NCBI GenBank assembly: GCA_964418585.1
Contig: CAYQMG010000204.1
Span: forward strand, 61,074-125,073
Reading direction: 5' to 3'
DNA length: 64,000 nucleotides
Origin: JAJRTE01 sp964418585
Lineage (GTDB): Bacteria; Myxococcota_A; UBA796; JAJRTE01
Shown: positions 45,881-53,791 of the stretch, in pieces
How the letters are laid out: every line of letters begins with the position of its first letter
Position numbering within the stretch: the first letter of the stretch is position 1
Position numbers and translations under genes: made by a program
Notes under the pieces: model-generated
Seen by the model: the letters and a program-made list of their open reading frames with translations, nothing else
Database searches by the model: none
Told to the model about the DNA's origin: nothing

Positions 45881-46134
45881 GACCGACCCCGCAACGTCCG
45901 GACCAGGTCTGCGATCGCTGCCACGCTCTCGAAGTTGTCCGGTGTCACATCGAAAGGGTTGATCGTCACGCCAAAGGTGTCCTCGAGAAATCCCACCAGG
46001 TTGATCAGTTGCATGGACGGAATGTATCCCTTGTCCATCAGGCGATCATCGTAGGCCAGGTCGGTGGTGGCCTCGAGGTTCTCGAGGATGAACGACCGGA
46101 TGGTTGCCTCGATTTCGGTCGACGATTCTGCCAT
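45877..46134 (-). CDS. Acyl carrier protein-like protein
   Basis: An 85-residue four-helix carrier protein: 'IEATIRSFILENLEATTDL', then the prosthetic-group site 'DKGYIPSMQLINLVGFLED' and 'FESVAAIADLVRTL'. Ser40 is the predicted phosphopantetheine site. The usual Asp before Ser (DSL/DSM) is replaced by Pro (IPSM), while the hydrophobic positions that follow are kept. Expected to be modified by a 4'-phosphopantetheinyl transferase encoded elsewhere. GGAG lies eight bases before the ATG, and its stop overlaps the next ATG. A carrier for an amino acid rather than for fatty-acid synthesis, judging from the coupled aaRS-like ligase (inference). Confidence 0.88.
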   Translation of the reverse strand: MAESSTEIEATIRSFILENLEATTDLAYDDRLMDKGYIPSMQLINLVGFLEDTFGVTINPFDVTPDNFESVAAIADLVRTLRGRS

Positions 46135-46233
46135 CGGCTCTGCTCCATGGCCCCAGGTCCGGCGATAGATGACTCACCCCGAATCAGGGACCCCGGTAGG
46201 CCGCTCGAACTCACGGTTGGGACCCGTGTGCCG

Positions 46234-46491
46234 TCACGGCAAGACGAAACAGTCAATCTTGGCAAAAGGAATGAACAATTCCTCTGCCGGCAGATTCTCT
46301 CGATAGGCCAGCGCATCGATGGGGTCGCCGTCCACCCCCAGGGCCTCGAGCTTGAGCCAGACGCCCGGGCCCTTTTCTTTCACAACACTTCCCCGGACCT
46401 GCACGATGCCTCGAGGCATGCTTTTCCCGTCGGTGCGTGAAAAGGTATAGAGGGGGGTTTTCAAGAGCAGTACGACCGTTCGACCAACCAT
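46234..46491 (-). CDS. Small conserved-looking protein of unknown function
   Basis: An 85-residue beta-rich protein ('MVGRTVVLLLKTPLYTFSR', 'RGIVQVRGSVVKEKGPGVWL', 'LFIPFAKIDCFVLP'). It looks like a small SH3- or PilZ-like barrel, but I recognise no family. The ATG at 46491 has GGAG seven bases upstream and a good promoter 43-71 bp away. It is separated from the carrier protein by 99 bp on the same strand, so it probably heads the carrier protein/Cys-cluster/ligase operon. Longer in-frame extension upstream would include the promoter. Confidence 0.65.
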   Translation of the reverse strand: MVGRTVVLLLKTPLYTFSRTDGKSMPRGIVQVRGSVVKEKGPGVWLKLEALGVDGDPIDALAYRENLPAEELFIPFAKIDCFVLP

Positions 46492-46533
46492 GAGTTTGCT
46501 CCATCGATGTCGCGTCAAGCAAGCAGGAAATCG

Positions 46534-46562
46534 ATTGTAGCACGAACCCGCCCGGTCCACAA
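46534..46562 (-). promoter_or_regulatory. Sigma-70-like promoter of the carrier-protein operon
   Basis: On the minus strand TTGTGG (46562-46557), 17 bp and TACAAT (46539-46534). Predicted transcript start near 46527, 36 nt before the ATG at 46491. Confidence 0.55.
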
Positions 46563-46766
46563 CGCGGGGAAAAGCACGGGGCCGAGCGTGGGTTCGGACC
46601 GCGGAACCCCTTTTTTTCCCGGAAGCCCTGGGGCATACTGGAGGATGTCGAACCACGGCTCGCCTGCTTCGGGTCCCTGTGCGCCCGCCCGCAGGTTGGC
46701 CGCCCGGAGCGAGAGGGGGCTCGACCCTCCGGGGCACGGATACCACCCAGTCGCCGAGAGTCGAGC

Positions 46767-46916
46767 ATGTCCGGAAACCGGGAGCAACGAGACGACCACC
46801 AGGATGTCCTCATCGAGGGCGGAATCGAGCGAGACCTGAGCATGCGAACAAAACGGAAACAACGAGACGAGCTACGGGACGTGCTCATCGACAACGGAAT
46901 CGACGTGGACGACCTT
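46767..46916 (+). repeat. In-frame 75-bp tandem duplication at the start of the PEP-synthase-like fusion gene
   Basis: Two consecutive 25-codon units (46767-46841 and 46842-46916), each opening with ATG, encode related peptides: 'NREQRDDHQDVLIEGGIE' and 'KRKQRDELRDVLIDNGID'. About eleven of 25 residues are identical and the sequence CAACGAGACGA is shared by both copies. Confidence 0.7.
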
Positions 46917-49883
46917 GCCCCGTACGAACTGGACTTCAAGGACCTCATGCGGATGAGGGTCAGCAACATCTTGCTCGTGTCCAGTCGGTACGATTTCTAT
47001 ACCCTGGTGGACGACGGCCAGTTGACCGAGGCCATCTTCAGCGAGTACCAGGACCTGAACCTGCACTATGCCCCCTCGATCACCCGCGTCCACTCCGGCG
47101 AGGCCGCGTTGCAGGAACTCAAGGAGCAGAACTTCGACCTGGTCATCACCATGATGCGCCTGGGCGACATGAAGATCGATTCCTTCTGTGAGTCGGTCAA
47201 GAAACGCTATCCCAACATCACCGTGGCCCTCCTCGCCAACCAGGGCCGGGCACTCGACGTACTCTACAGCGAGGGAAACGTCCGCGCATTCGACCAGATT
47301 TTCACCTGGTCCGGGGACCGACGCATCTTCCTCGCACTCATCAAGTTGCTCGAGGACTGGATGAACGCCCCGGTGGACTGCCTCGAGTGGGGGGTGCGCG
47401 CCATCATTCTGGTGGAGGACTCGCCCCAGTTCTATTCTGCCTTTCTGCCCATGATTTACACGGAGCTGATCAAGCAGAGTCAGCGGTTGATCGAGGAGGG
47501 CAAGAACTTCGGAGACAAATTGCTCCGTCAGCGGGCAAGGCCCAAGATCCTCCACGCCAGAACCTGGGACGAGGCCTGGCGCTATTTCCGGAGGTACCGA
47601 CAGGTTCTCCTGGGCATCATTACCGACCTCAAGTTCCCCATCGGCGGCGTGCTCGACGAGCGGGCGGGCCTCACCTACATCAAGCGGATCCGGGAGCACG
47701 AACCGGAACTGCCCATCCTTGCACAGTCCTCCAAGGAGGAGTTTCGATACCAGGTCACCGAACTCGGCGCAGCTTTCGTAAACAAGAATTCACGCACCCT
47801 GCTCCAGGAACTCAGACAGTTCATGCTCGAAAATTTCGGCTTCGGAGACTTCATCTTCCGCCTCCCCGGGGGGCAGGAGATTGCTCGAGCAAAAAATCTG
47901 GAGGAGTTTCGAGATCGAATCGCCACCGTTCCGGACAAGTGCCTGGTCTATCATGCATCTCGTGACCACTTCTCGAACTGGCTGATGGCACGGACCAAGT
48001 TCCGGCTCGCGCAGGAGTTCAAGCCGCTCAAGGTGAGTGATTTCGAATCGGTGGAAGCGTTGCGCACGTTCACGCTTCAGCGACTGGACGAGCTGGCCAC
48101 GAGTGACGAGCGTGGGATCATTGCGGATTTTTCCCGTGACGACTACAAGGCGCATGCCACGTTTTTGCGCGTGGGGGGCGGGTCTCTGGGAGGGAAGGCT
48201 CGGGGGCTGGCTTTTTTCGACACGATTTTGAAGAACTACATCAAGCCGAGCTATTTTCCCGGGGTGAACATAGCGATTCCGCGGTCGATCATACTGTGTA
48301 CGGATGTGTTTGCGGAGTTCATGGCGAACAACCAGTTGTTCGCGGTGGTGGTGGAGAATCTCCCGGACGAGGAGTTGCTCGAGCGTTTTCTTGAAGCGCG
48401 TTTTCCGGTGAGCGTGGAGCAGGATCTGCGGACCATTGTGGCGAGGAATCCGGTGCCGCTGGCGATTCGGTCTTCGAGTTTGCTGGAGGACACGCTGTAT
48501 CAGCCGTTTGCGGGGATCTACGCCACGATCATGATTCCGAACAGTCATCCGGATCCGGAGGTACGTTTTCGTGAGTTGAAGCAAGCGATCAAGTACGTGT
48601 ATGCGTCGACCTACATGCAGGGAGCGCGGAACTACATCGAGGCGACCGGGCACCGTCTGGAGGAGGAGCAGATGGCGGTGATCATCCAGCACGTGGCTGG
48701 TCGGGCCTATGGCAGGCACTACTACCCGAACTTTTCCGGGGTGGCGAGGTCGTTCAACTACTATCCGTTCGGAGATGCGCGGCAATCGGATGGGATCGTG
48801 AATCTGGCGTTGGGTCTGGGCAAGACGATTGTGGACGGCGGTGTGTGTGCGCAGTTTTGCCCGGCGTATCCGTCGGTGATGCCGCAGTTCATGTCGCGGA
48901 AGGATTACTATGCGAATTCGCAGCGGGAGTTCTACGCGCTGGATCTTGAATCGGATTTTTTGAGCCAGAAGGTGAACGAGGAGGTGAACTTGGCGCACCT
49001 TCCGATCAAGGAGGCGGAGCGTCATGGGACGTTGACGCATGTGGCGTCCACCTACTGTGCTGAGGACGATGCCCTGTATGAAGGCACGTTTCGAGACGGG
49101 CTGCGGGTGGTGAATTTCGCACCGATCCTCCAGTCCGAATTGATACCACTGGCCCGTATCCTCCGATTGCTCATGCAGTTGTGTCGGACGGCGATGAACT
49201 GCGACGTGGAGATCGAGTTTGCCGGGACGCTGGGGGAGCGTCCCGGGGACGTGGCGGGGTTTCACTTTTTGCAGGTGCGTCCGATGGTGAAGGAGGAGGG
49301 GACGGTGGATCTGCACCTGGAGCAGGCGGAACGAGAGGACATCCTGTTGCGGAGCAACCAGGTGCTGGGCAACGGGGTCTACCAGGTGCACGACGTGGTG
49401 TACATCAAGTCCGACGCATTTGACGGTGCGCGCACTCGGGAGATGGCGCGGGAAGTGGGACGTATCAACGCTGCGTTGCTCGATGCGCAGCGGCCTTACC
49501 TGCTCATCGGACCGGGCCGTTGGGGTTCGGCCGACCCGTTTTTGGGGATTCCGGTGCGGTTCACCGCCATCTCAGGCGCTCGAGCCATCGTGGAGTCTTC
49601 GCTTCCCAACATGTTGCCCGATCCATCCCAGGGGTCGCACTTTTTCCAGAATCTCACATCATTCCAGATCGCCTATTTCACCGCGCGCCACTACCGGGAC
49701 GACGAGCGGATTGACTGGGACTGGCTGAACGCACAGGAGATGGTGGCGGAGACTGAATTTGTGCGACATGTTCGGGTGAAGGAGCCGATCGAAATCCGGG
49801 TGGACGGGCAGACAGGGTCCGGGGTGGTGTTCAAGCGACCCAGGCGGGTGCGAAAGCGGGAGTCTTTCCTGGCGCAGGATTGA
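46767..49883 (+). CDS. Receiver-like domains fused to a PEP/pyruvate-binding (PPDK N-terminal) domain
   Basis: A 1038-residue protein. Residues 60-185 and 210-350 look like two degenerate CheY-type receiver domains ('NILLVSSRYDFYTLVDDG' and 'AIILVEDSPQFYSAF', 'LGIITDLKFPIGGV' as a phospho-Asp site). From about 430 to 960 is the ATP-grasp PEP-synthase/PPDK N-terminal domain ('GGGSLGGKARGLAFFDTIL', 'PLAIRSSSLLEDTLYQPFAGIYAT', 'GHRLEEEQMAVIIQHVAG', 'FHFLQVRPMVKEEG'). The mobile phospho-His domain (G-x-SHxA) and PEP-binding barrel of classical enzymes are absent. Two usable starts exist: ATG 46767, or ATG 46842 after the tandem repeat. Convergent with gdhA. Role unknown; possible signal-gated phosphotransfer. 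Confidence 0.82.
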   Translation: MSGNREQRDDHQDVLIEGGIERDLSMRTKRKQRDELRDVLIDNGIDVDDLAPYELDFKDLMRMRVSNILLVSSRYDFYTLVDDGQLTEAIFSEYQDLNLHYAPSITRVHSGEAALQELKEQNFDLVITMMRLGDMKIDSFCESVKKRYPNITVALLANQGRALDVLYSEGNVRAFDQIFTWSGDRRIFLALIKLLEDWMNAPVDCLEWGVRAIILVEDSPQFYSAFLPMIYTELIKQSQRLIEEGKNFGDKLLRQRARPKILHARTWDEAWRYFRRYRQVLLGIITDLKFPIGGVLDERAGLTYIKRIREHEPELPILAQSSKEEFRYQVTELGAAFVNKNSRTLLQELRQFMLENFGFGDFIFRLPGGQEIARAKNLEEFRDRIATVPDKCLVYHASRDHFSNWLMARTKFRLAQEFKPLKVSDFESVEALRTFTLQRLDELATSDERGIIADFSRDDYKAHATFLRVGGGSLGGKARGLAFFDTILKNYIKPSYFPGVNIAIPRSIILCTDVFAEFMANNQLFAVVVENLPDEELLERFLEARFPVSVEQDLRTIVARNPVPLAIRSSSLLEDTLYQPFAGIYATIMIPNSHPDPEVRFRELKQAIKYVYASTYMQGARNYIEATGHRLEEEQMAVIIQHVAGRAYGRHYYPNFSGVARSFNYYPFGDARQSDGIVNLALGLGKTIVDGGVCAQFCPAYPSVMPQFMSRKDYYANSQREFYALDLESDFLSQKVNEEVNLAHLPIKEAERHGTLTHVASTYCAEDDALYEGTFRDGLRVVNFAPILQSELIPLARILRLLMQLCRTAMNCDVEIEFAGTLGERPGDVAGFHFLQVRPMVKEEGTVDLHLEQAEREDILLRSNQVLGNGVYQVHDVVYIKSDAFDGARTREMAREVGRINAALLDAQRPYLLIGPGRWGSADPFLGIPVRFTAISGARAIVESSLPNMLPDPSQGSHFFQNLTSFQIAYFTARHYRDDERIDWDWLNAQEMVAETEFVRHVRVKEPIEIRVDGQTGSGVVFKRPRRVRKRESFLAQD

Positions 49884-49895
49884 TGCTCGAGGCGG

Positions 49896-51236
49896 CTAGA
49901 CGATCCCCTGTGCCAGCATGGCGTCGGCCACCTTGGCGAACCCGGCGATGTTGGCGCCCGCCACGTAGTTCCCCTTCAAGCCATAGCGCTCCGCAGCGTC
50001 CAGGCAGGTCCTGTGGATGTTCTTCATGATCCGCTTGAGGTGCCCGTCCACTTCCTCCCGGGACCAGCTCATCCGGATGGCGTTCTGGGTCATCTCGAGG
50101 CCGGAGACAGCGACGCCGCCGGCATTGGCCGCCTTGGCCGGGCCGTAGAGAATGTCCGAATCGAGGAAGAGTCGCGCGCCTTCCAGCGTGGTCGGCATGT
50201 TGGCGCCTTCACACACGCACAGGCACCCGTTTTGGAGCAGGTTGCGGGCATCCTCCTCGTTCAATTCATTCTGCGTGGCGCACGGGAGCGCGATGTCGCA
50301 CTTCACTTCCCACGGATGCCGGTTCGGGATGAACTCGACGCCGTACCGTTCCGCATACGGCTCCACGATGTCCATGTTGCTCGCCCGCAACTCGAGCATG
50401 TAGTCGATCTTTTCGCCCGTGACCCCGTCCGGGTCGAAGATATATCCGTCCGGACCGGAGAGGGTGACCACCTTGCCGCCGAGTTCGGTGACCTTGAGTG
50501 TGGCGCCCCAGGCCACGTTGCCGAACCCGGATACGGCCACGGTCTTGCCTTCCAGGGATTCGCCGCGGGTCGCAAGCATTTCCGAGGTGAAGTAGACCAC
50601 ACCGAACCCGGTCGCTTCCGGCCGGATCAGGCTGCCTCCCCAGGTCAATCCCTTTCCGGTCAAGACGCCTTCGTAGATGTTCTTGAGCCGCTTGTACTGC
50701 CCGAACAGGAATCCAATCTCCTGGCCGCCCACCCCGATGTCTCCGGCAGGGACATCCGTGCTGGCCCCGATGTGGCGGTACAGCTCCGTCATGAAGCTCT
50801 GACAGAACCGCATGATCTCGCCCTTGCTCTTGAACTTGGGATCGAAATCCGACCCACCCTTGCCCCCGCCCATGGGGAGCGTGGTCAGGCTGTTCTTGAA
50901 AATCTGCTCAAAACCCAAAAACTTGAGAATGCTCAACGTCACGCTCGGGTGAAACCTCAGTCCGCCCTTGTACGGCCCAATCGCACTGTTGAACTCGATC
51001 CGGTAGCCACGGTTGACCCGAACGTCGCCATTGTCCGCCACCCAGGGAACGCGGAACATGATCGTCCGCTCAGGCTCCACCAGGCGCTCCAGAATCCCCG
51101 CCTTCCGGTACTCGGGGTGCTTCTGAAGCATGGGCTCCAGCGATTCCACCACCTCTTCCACCGCCTGGAGAAACTCGGATTCACCCTCGTTCTTGCGTTT
51201 GACCTCGCTGATGAAGTCGGCCAGATACTTGTCCAT
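49896..51236 (-). CDS. gdhA: NADP-type glutamate dehydrogenase
   Basis: Interconverts glutamate and 2-oxoglutarate plus ammonia; hexameric, about 446 residues as in the NADP-dependent (S_50I) class. Landmarks are 'GPYKGGLRFHPSV' (about 87-99), the catalytic-Lys region 'LPMGGGKGGSDFDPK', 'PAGDIGVGGQEIGFLFGQYK', the NAD(P) fold 'VAVSGFGNVAWGA' and 'GGVAVSGLEMTQN'. AAGGA lies before the ATG. It is a single gene; the intergenic region to mutL (about 150 bp) has no promoter I can score well. Confidence 0.95.
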   Translation of the reverse strand: MDKYLADFISEVKRKNEGESEFLQAVEEVVESLEPMLQKHPEYRKAGILERLVEPERTIMFRVPWVADNGDVRVNRGYRIEFNSAIGPYKGGLRFHPSVTLSILKFLGFEQIFKNSLTTLPMGGGKGGSDFDPKFKSKGEIMRFCQSFMTELYRHIGASTDVPAGDIGVGGQEIGFLFGQYKRLKNIYEGVLTGKGLTWGGSLIRPEATGFGVVYFTSEMLATRGESLEGKTVAVSGFGNVAWGATLKVTELGGKVVTLSGPDGYIFDPDGVTGEKIDYMLELRASNMDIVEPYAERYGVEFIPNRHPWEVKCDIALPCATQNELNEEDARNLLQNGCLCVCEGANMPTTLEGARLFLDSDILYGPAKAANAGGVAVSGLEMTQNAIRMSWSREEVDGHLKRIMKNIHRTCLDAAERYGLKGNYVAGANIAGFAKVADAMLAQGIV

Positions 51237-51389
51237 GATTCATCCTTCCTCGCGTCAGGGGGTTGCCCACAACCATCGGTTCTTCCTTGATCGAACGTGC
51301 ACCAATGTGTGGCCCACAGTTACCCAAAAACGTCCCAAAAGGACAGTAAATTGTGTTCGGCGGGGACAGTTTCTTCACTGTATCGCCAA

Positions 51390-53411
51390 CTAGCCACGCT
51401 TGAACAGTTTTTCGATGTCTCGCCGGGACGAACGTACCACCAGTGGCCGCCCGTGAGGACAGGCGTAGTTGTAGTCTGTGCCATCGAGTTGCTGAAGCAA
51501 CGCCTCCATCTCGGGCCGAGTCATCCTCCGGTTCGCACGGATGGAACCATGGCACGCCATGGTGGCCAGGAGGGCCTCGTACCGGTCTTCCAGCGGCTTG
51601 CGGGCGATCTCTCCGGACATCTCCAGGGCCAGGTCCTGGAGGAGTTGCCCGGGGTCTTCGTCCTGGAGCGCCACGGGCAGGGCCTTCACCGCGAATGTGC
51701 GTCCGCCAAAGGGCTCCACTTCCAGGCCCAGCCGGGCCAGATCGTCGGTGAGGTCGGCCAGGAGAACGGCCTCGCGGGCCGGGAGTTCCACCATGGCAGG
51801 CGTGAGCAGAAGTTGGCTGCGTGGCGTCCCACCTTCCCGGGCCGCTCGCAGTTTCTCGAAGGTCACACGTTCGTGCGCCGCGTGCTGATCGATGATCACC
51901 AGGTCGTCGCCGTCCTGGCACAGGATGAAGCAGTTGGCGTACTGCCCGATGACGTGCATACGGGAGAAGTTGTGTTCGGCCATGCCGGGAAGTGGAGGCG
52001 CTCCGTGCCCGGCCGTGGCGGTGTCGGTGGATTTCGGGGTTTCCGGAGGTTCGGGGGAGGGAGTGGGGGTGGGTTCGGGAGTGGGGGCGACAGGCGGCCC
52101 TCCGCCGGATTCCCGGGGGCGTTCCGGGGTCCGCCGACCCGACCGGCCGACATCCGGACCGAACGCCTCGGCAGCGCGGGGGTGGTGCATGGGCTTCCGG
52201 AGGATGGTCGGAGGTTGAAGGGAGACGAGACTGTCCAGACGTGCGCGTTCCTCCTCGTCCGGGGGGGGGATTTCGGCGTGTCCCGGGGACCCGGACGACG
52301 CTTCCTGCAGGAGACCCTCGGGACCAGGGTGACGCCGGGGAGGACCGCCGCCCGGGTCCATCACCGGGCGGCCCGACACGCTCCAATCGGGCCCCGACCT
52401 CGAGTCTGAACGTCTCCAGGGAGCATCCCTCAACGTGCTCCGGATGGCTTCCACGATCAGCTCTGACACCCGGCGTTCATTCGCGAATCGGACCTCCACC
52501 TTGCCCGGGTGGACATTGACATCCACCTCGTCAGGAGGGACCTCGAGGAACAGGACCACGACCGGGTGCCGTCCCCGGGGAACCGTTCCCTGGTACGCTC
52601 TTGCCACCGCACGCTGTATGACCCGGTCGCGAAGGAATCTTCGGTTCACGAATCCGTAGAGTCCACTCCATCCGGACCGGGTCAGATCCGGAGCACTCAG
52701 AAAGCCGCTCACACGGACCACGCCTCGAGTTCCCGAGAACGGATGAAGACGATCCGCCACCTCATCCCCCAGGGTCGCCCGCACCCGGTCCAGACCACGG
52801 GCATCGGCAGGCACGTGCAGCAAGGTCTCGGTACCCCGCATGAGCCTCAACGCCACCCCCTCGTGCGCCATGGCCAGGCGAGTGAACAGGTCGACCACGT
52901 GCCCGGTTTCCACCGCGGCGCCCTTCATGAACTTCCGCCGCGCCGGCGTGTTGTAGAAAAGATGTTGCACACGGATGGACGTGCCCGGCGGAGCGTCCAC
53001 GGTGTCCACGGCCCGAACCAGTCCGCCTTCCACGCGCACGCGCACCGCAGCGTCGGATTCGCGCGTCCGGGTCACCATCTCCAGCCTGGAAACCCCCGCA
53101 ATCGCCGCGAGGGCTTCTCCGCGAAATCCCAGGGTCTGGACCGCGTGCAGATCCTCTTCCCCCACGATCTTCGACGTGGCATGCCGCTCGATCGAAAGCA
53201 GTGCCTCGTCTCGAGTCATCCCGCAGCCGTTGTCGATCACGTGTATGTGGGAGCGTCCGCCACTCCGCACGTCCACGATGACCTCGGTAGCCCCGGCGTC
53301 CAGCGCGTTCTCGACCAGTTCCTTGACCACAGAGGCGGGACGTTCCACCACCTCTCCGGCCGCAATTTTGTTCACCAGGTCATCAGGCAGGACCTTGATT
53401 CGAATGGCCAT
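51390..53411 (-). CDS. mutL: DNA mismatch repair protein MutL (endonuclease type)
   Basis: Links MutS mismatch recognition to strand removal. The 673-residue protein has the GHKL ATPase N-terminus ('NKIAAGEVVERPASVV', 'DNGCGM', 'ATSKI', 'GFRGEALAAI'), a Pro/Thr/Glu-rich linker (about 400-470) and the dimerisation domain. That domain contains the metal-dependent nicking motif DQHA-x2-E-x4-E as 'DQHAAHERVTFE', plus 'CHGSIRANR' and 'ACPHGRP'. So this is the intrinsic-endonuclease (MutH-independent) type. The ATG at 53411 has GGAGAGGTG. No mutS is visible. Confidence 0.95.
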   Translation of the reverse strand: MAIRIKVLPDDLVNKIAAGEVVERPASVVKELVENALDAGATEVIVDVRSGGRSHIHVIDNGCGMTRDEALLSIERHATSKIVGEEDLHAVQTLGFRGEALAAIAGVSRLEMVTRTRESDAAVRVRVEGGLVRAVDTVDAPPGTSIRVQHLFYNTPARRKFMKGAAVETGHVVDLFTRLAMAHEGVALRLMRGTETLLHVPADARGLDRVRATLGDEVADRLHPFSGTRGVVRVSGFLSAPDLTRSGWSGLYGFVNRRFLRDRVIQRAVARAYQGTVPRGRHPVVVLFLEVPPDEVDVNVHPGKVEVRFANERRVSELIVEAIRSTLRDAPWRRSDSRSGPDWSVSGRPVMDPGGGPPRRHPGPEGLLQEASSGSPGHAEIPPPDEEERARLDSLVSLQPPTILRKPMHHPRAAEAFGPDVGRSGRRTPERPRESGGGPPVAPTPEPTPTPSPEPPETPKSTDTATAGHGAPPLPGMAEHNFSRMHVIGQYANCFILCQDGDDLVIIDQHAAHERVTFEKLRAAREGGTPRSQLLLTPAMVELPAREAVLLADLTDDLARLGLEVEPFGGRTFAVKALPVALQDEDPGQLLQDLALEMSGEIARKPLEDRYEALLATMACHGSIRANRRMTRPEMEALLQQLDGTDYNYACPHGRPLVVRSSRRDIEKLFKRG

Positions 53412-53791
53412 CACCTCTCCGCCGCCTCGAGTTTGGAGATCCGGATAGCACAGGCCGGATGGGTTGTCAAAGGGTGGCGCCACACCTCGGAACGGTCCCA
53501 CACCGCCTGCACGGCACATGCGGCCGGGCTTGCTCGAGAAGTACACGTCGGTGACCGATGTCCGGACAGGAAAGGGAGCGGGGCGGGCCGGACGGGACGG
53601 TGATACCCCGGCAGGGAGAGAGTGGGAATTCGGTACTCCATCCGGCCCCCTGCCGTGCCGATAAGACTGGACAACAACGGATGCTTTGTGAGAAATAACG
53701 GGTGGAGATCTCGCAGGTGTGAACGGGCGTGGCCGCGACTCGAGATGGGGCGGGGTGGTCGGCGGCTTTTCGCAGGGTGAAGGATATCGTG
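53412..53791. other. Divergent intergenic region between mutL and the sulfatase-like gene
   Basis: About 380 bp without a gene I can support. It contains the mutL promoter (separate entry), two CTCGAG sites and G-rich runs. No RNA gene or conserved element recognised; the promoter of the plus-strand operon is not clear. Confidence 0.5.
53442..53470 (-). promoter_or_regulatory. Sigma-70-like promoter for mutL
   Basis: On the minus strand TTGACA (53470-53465), 17 bp, then TATCCG (53447-53442) preceded by TGTGC (extended -10-like). Predicted leader of about 24 nt. Confidence 0.55.

Noticed and set aside
47790..49391. Antisense frame over the PEP-synthase-like gene (about 530 codons)
   Set aside because: Shadow of a conserved domain; composition is Arg/His-rich and no start signal is visible.
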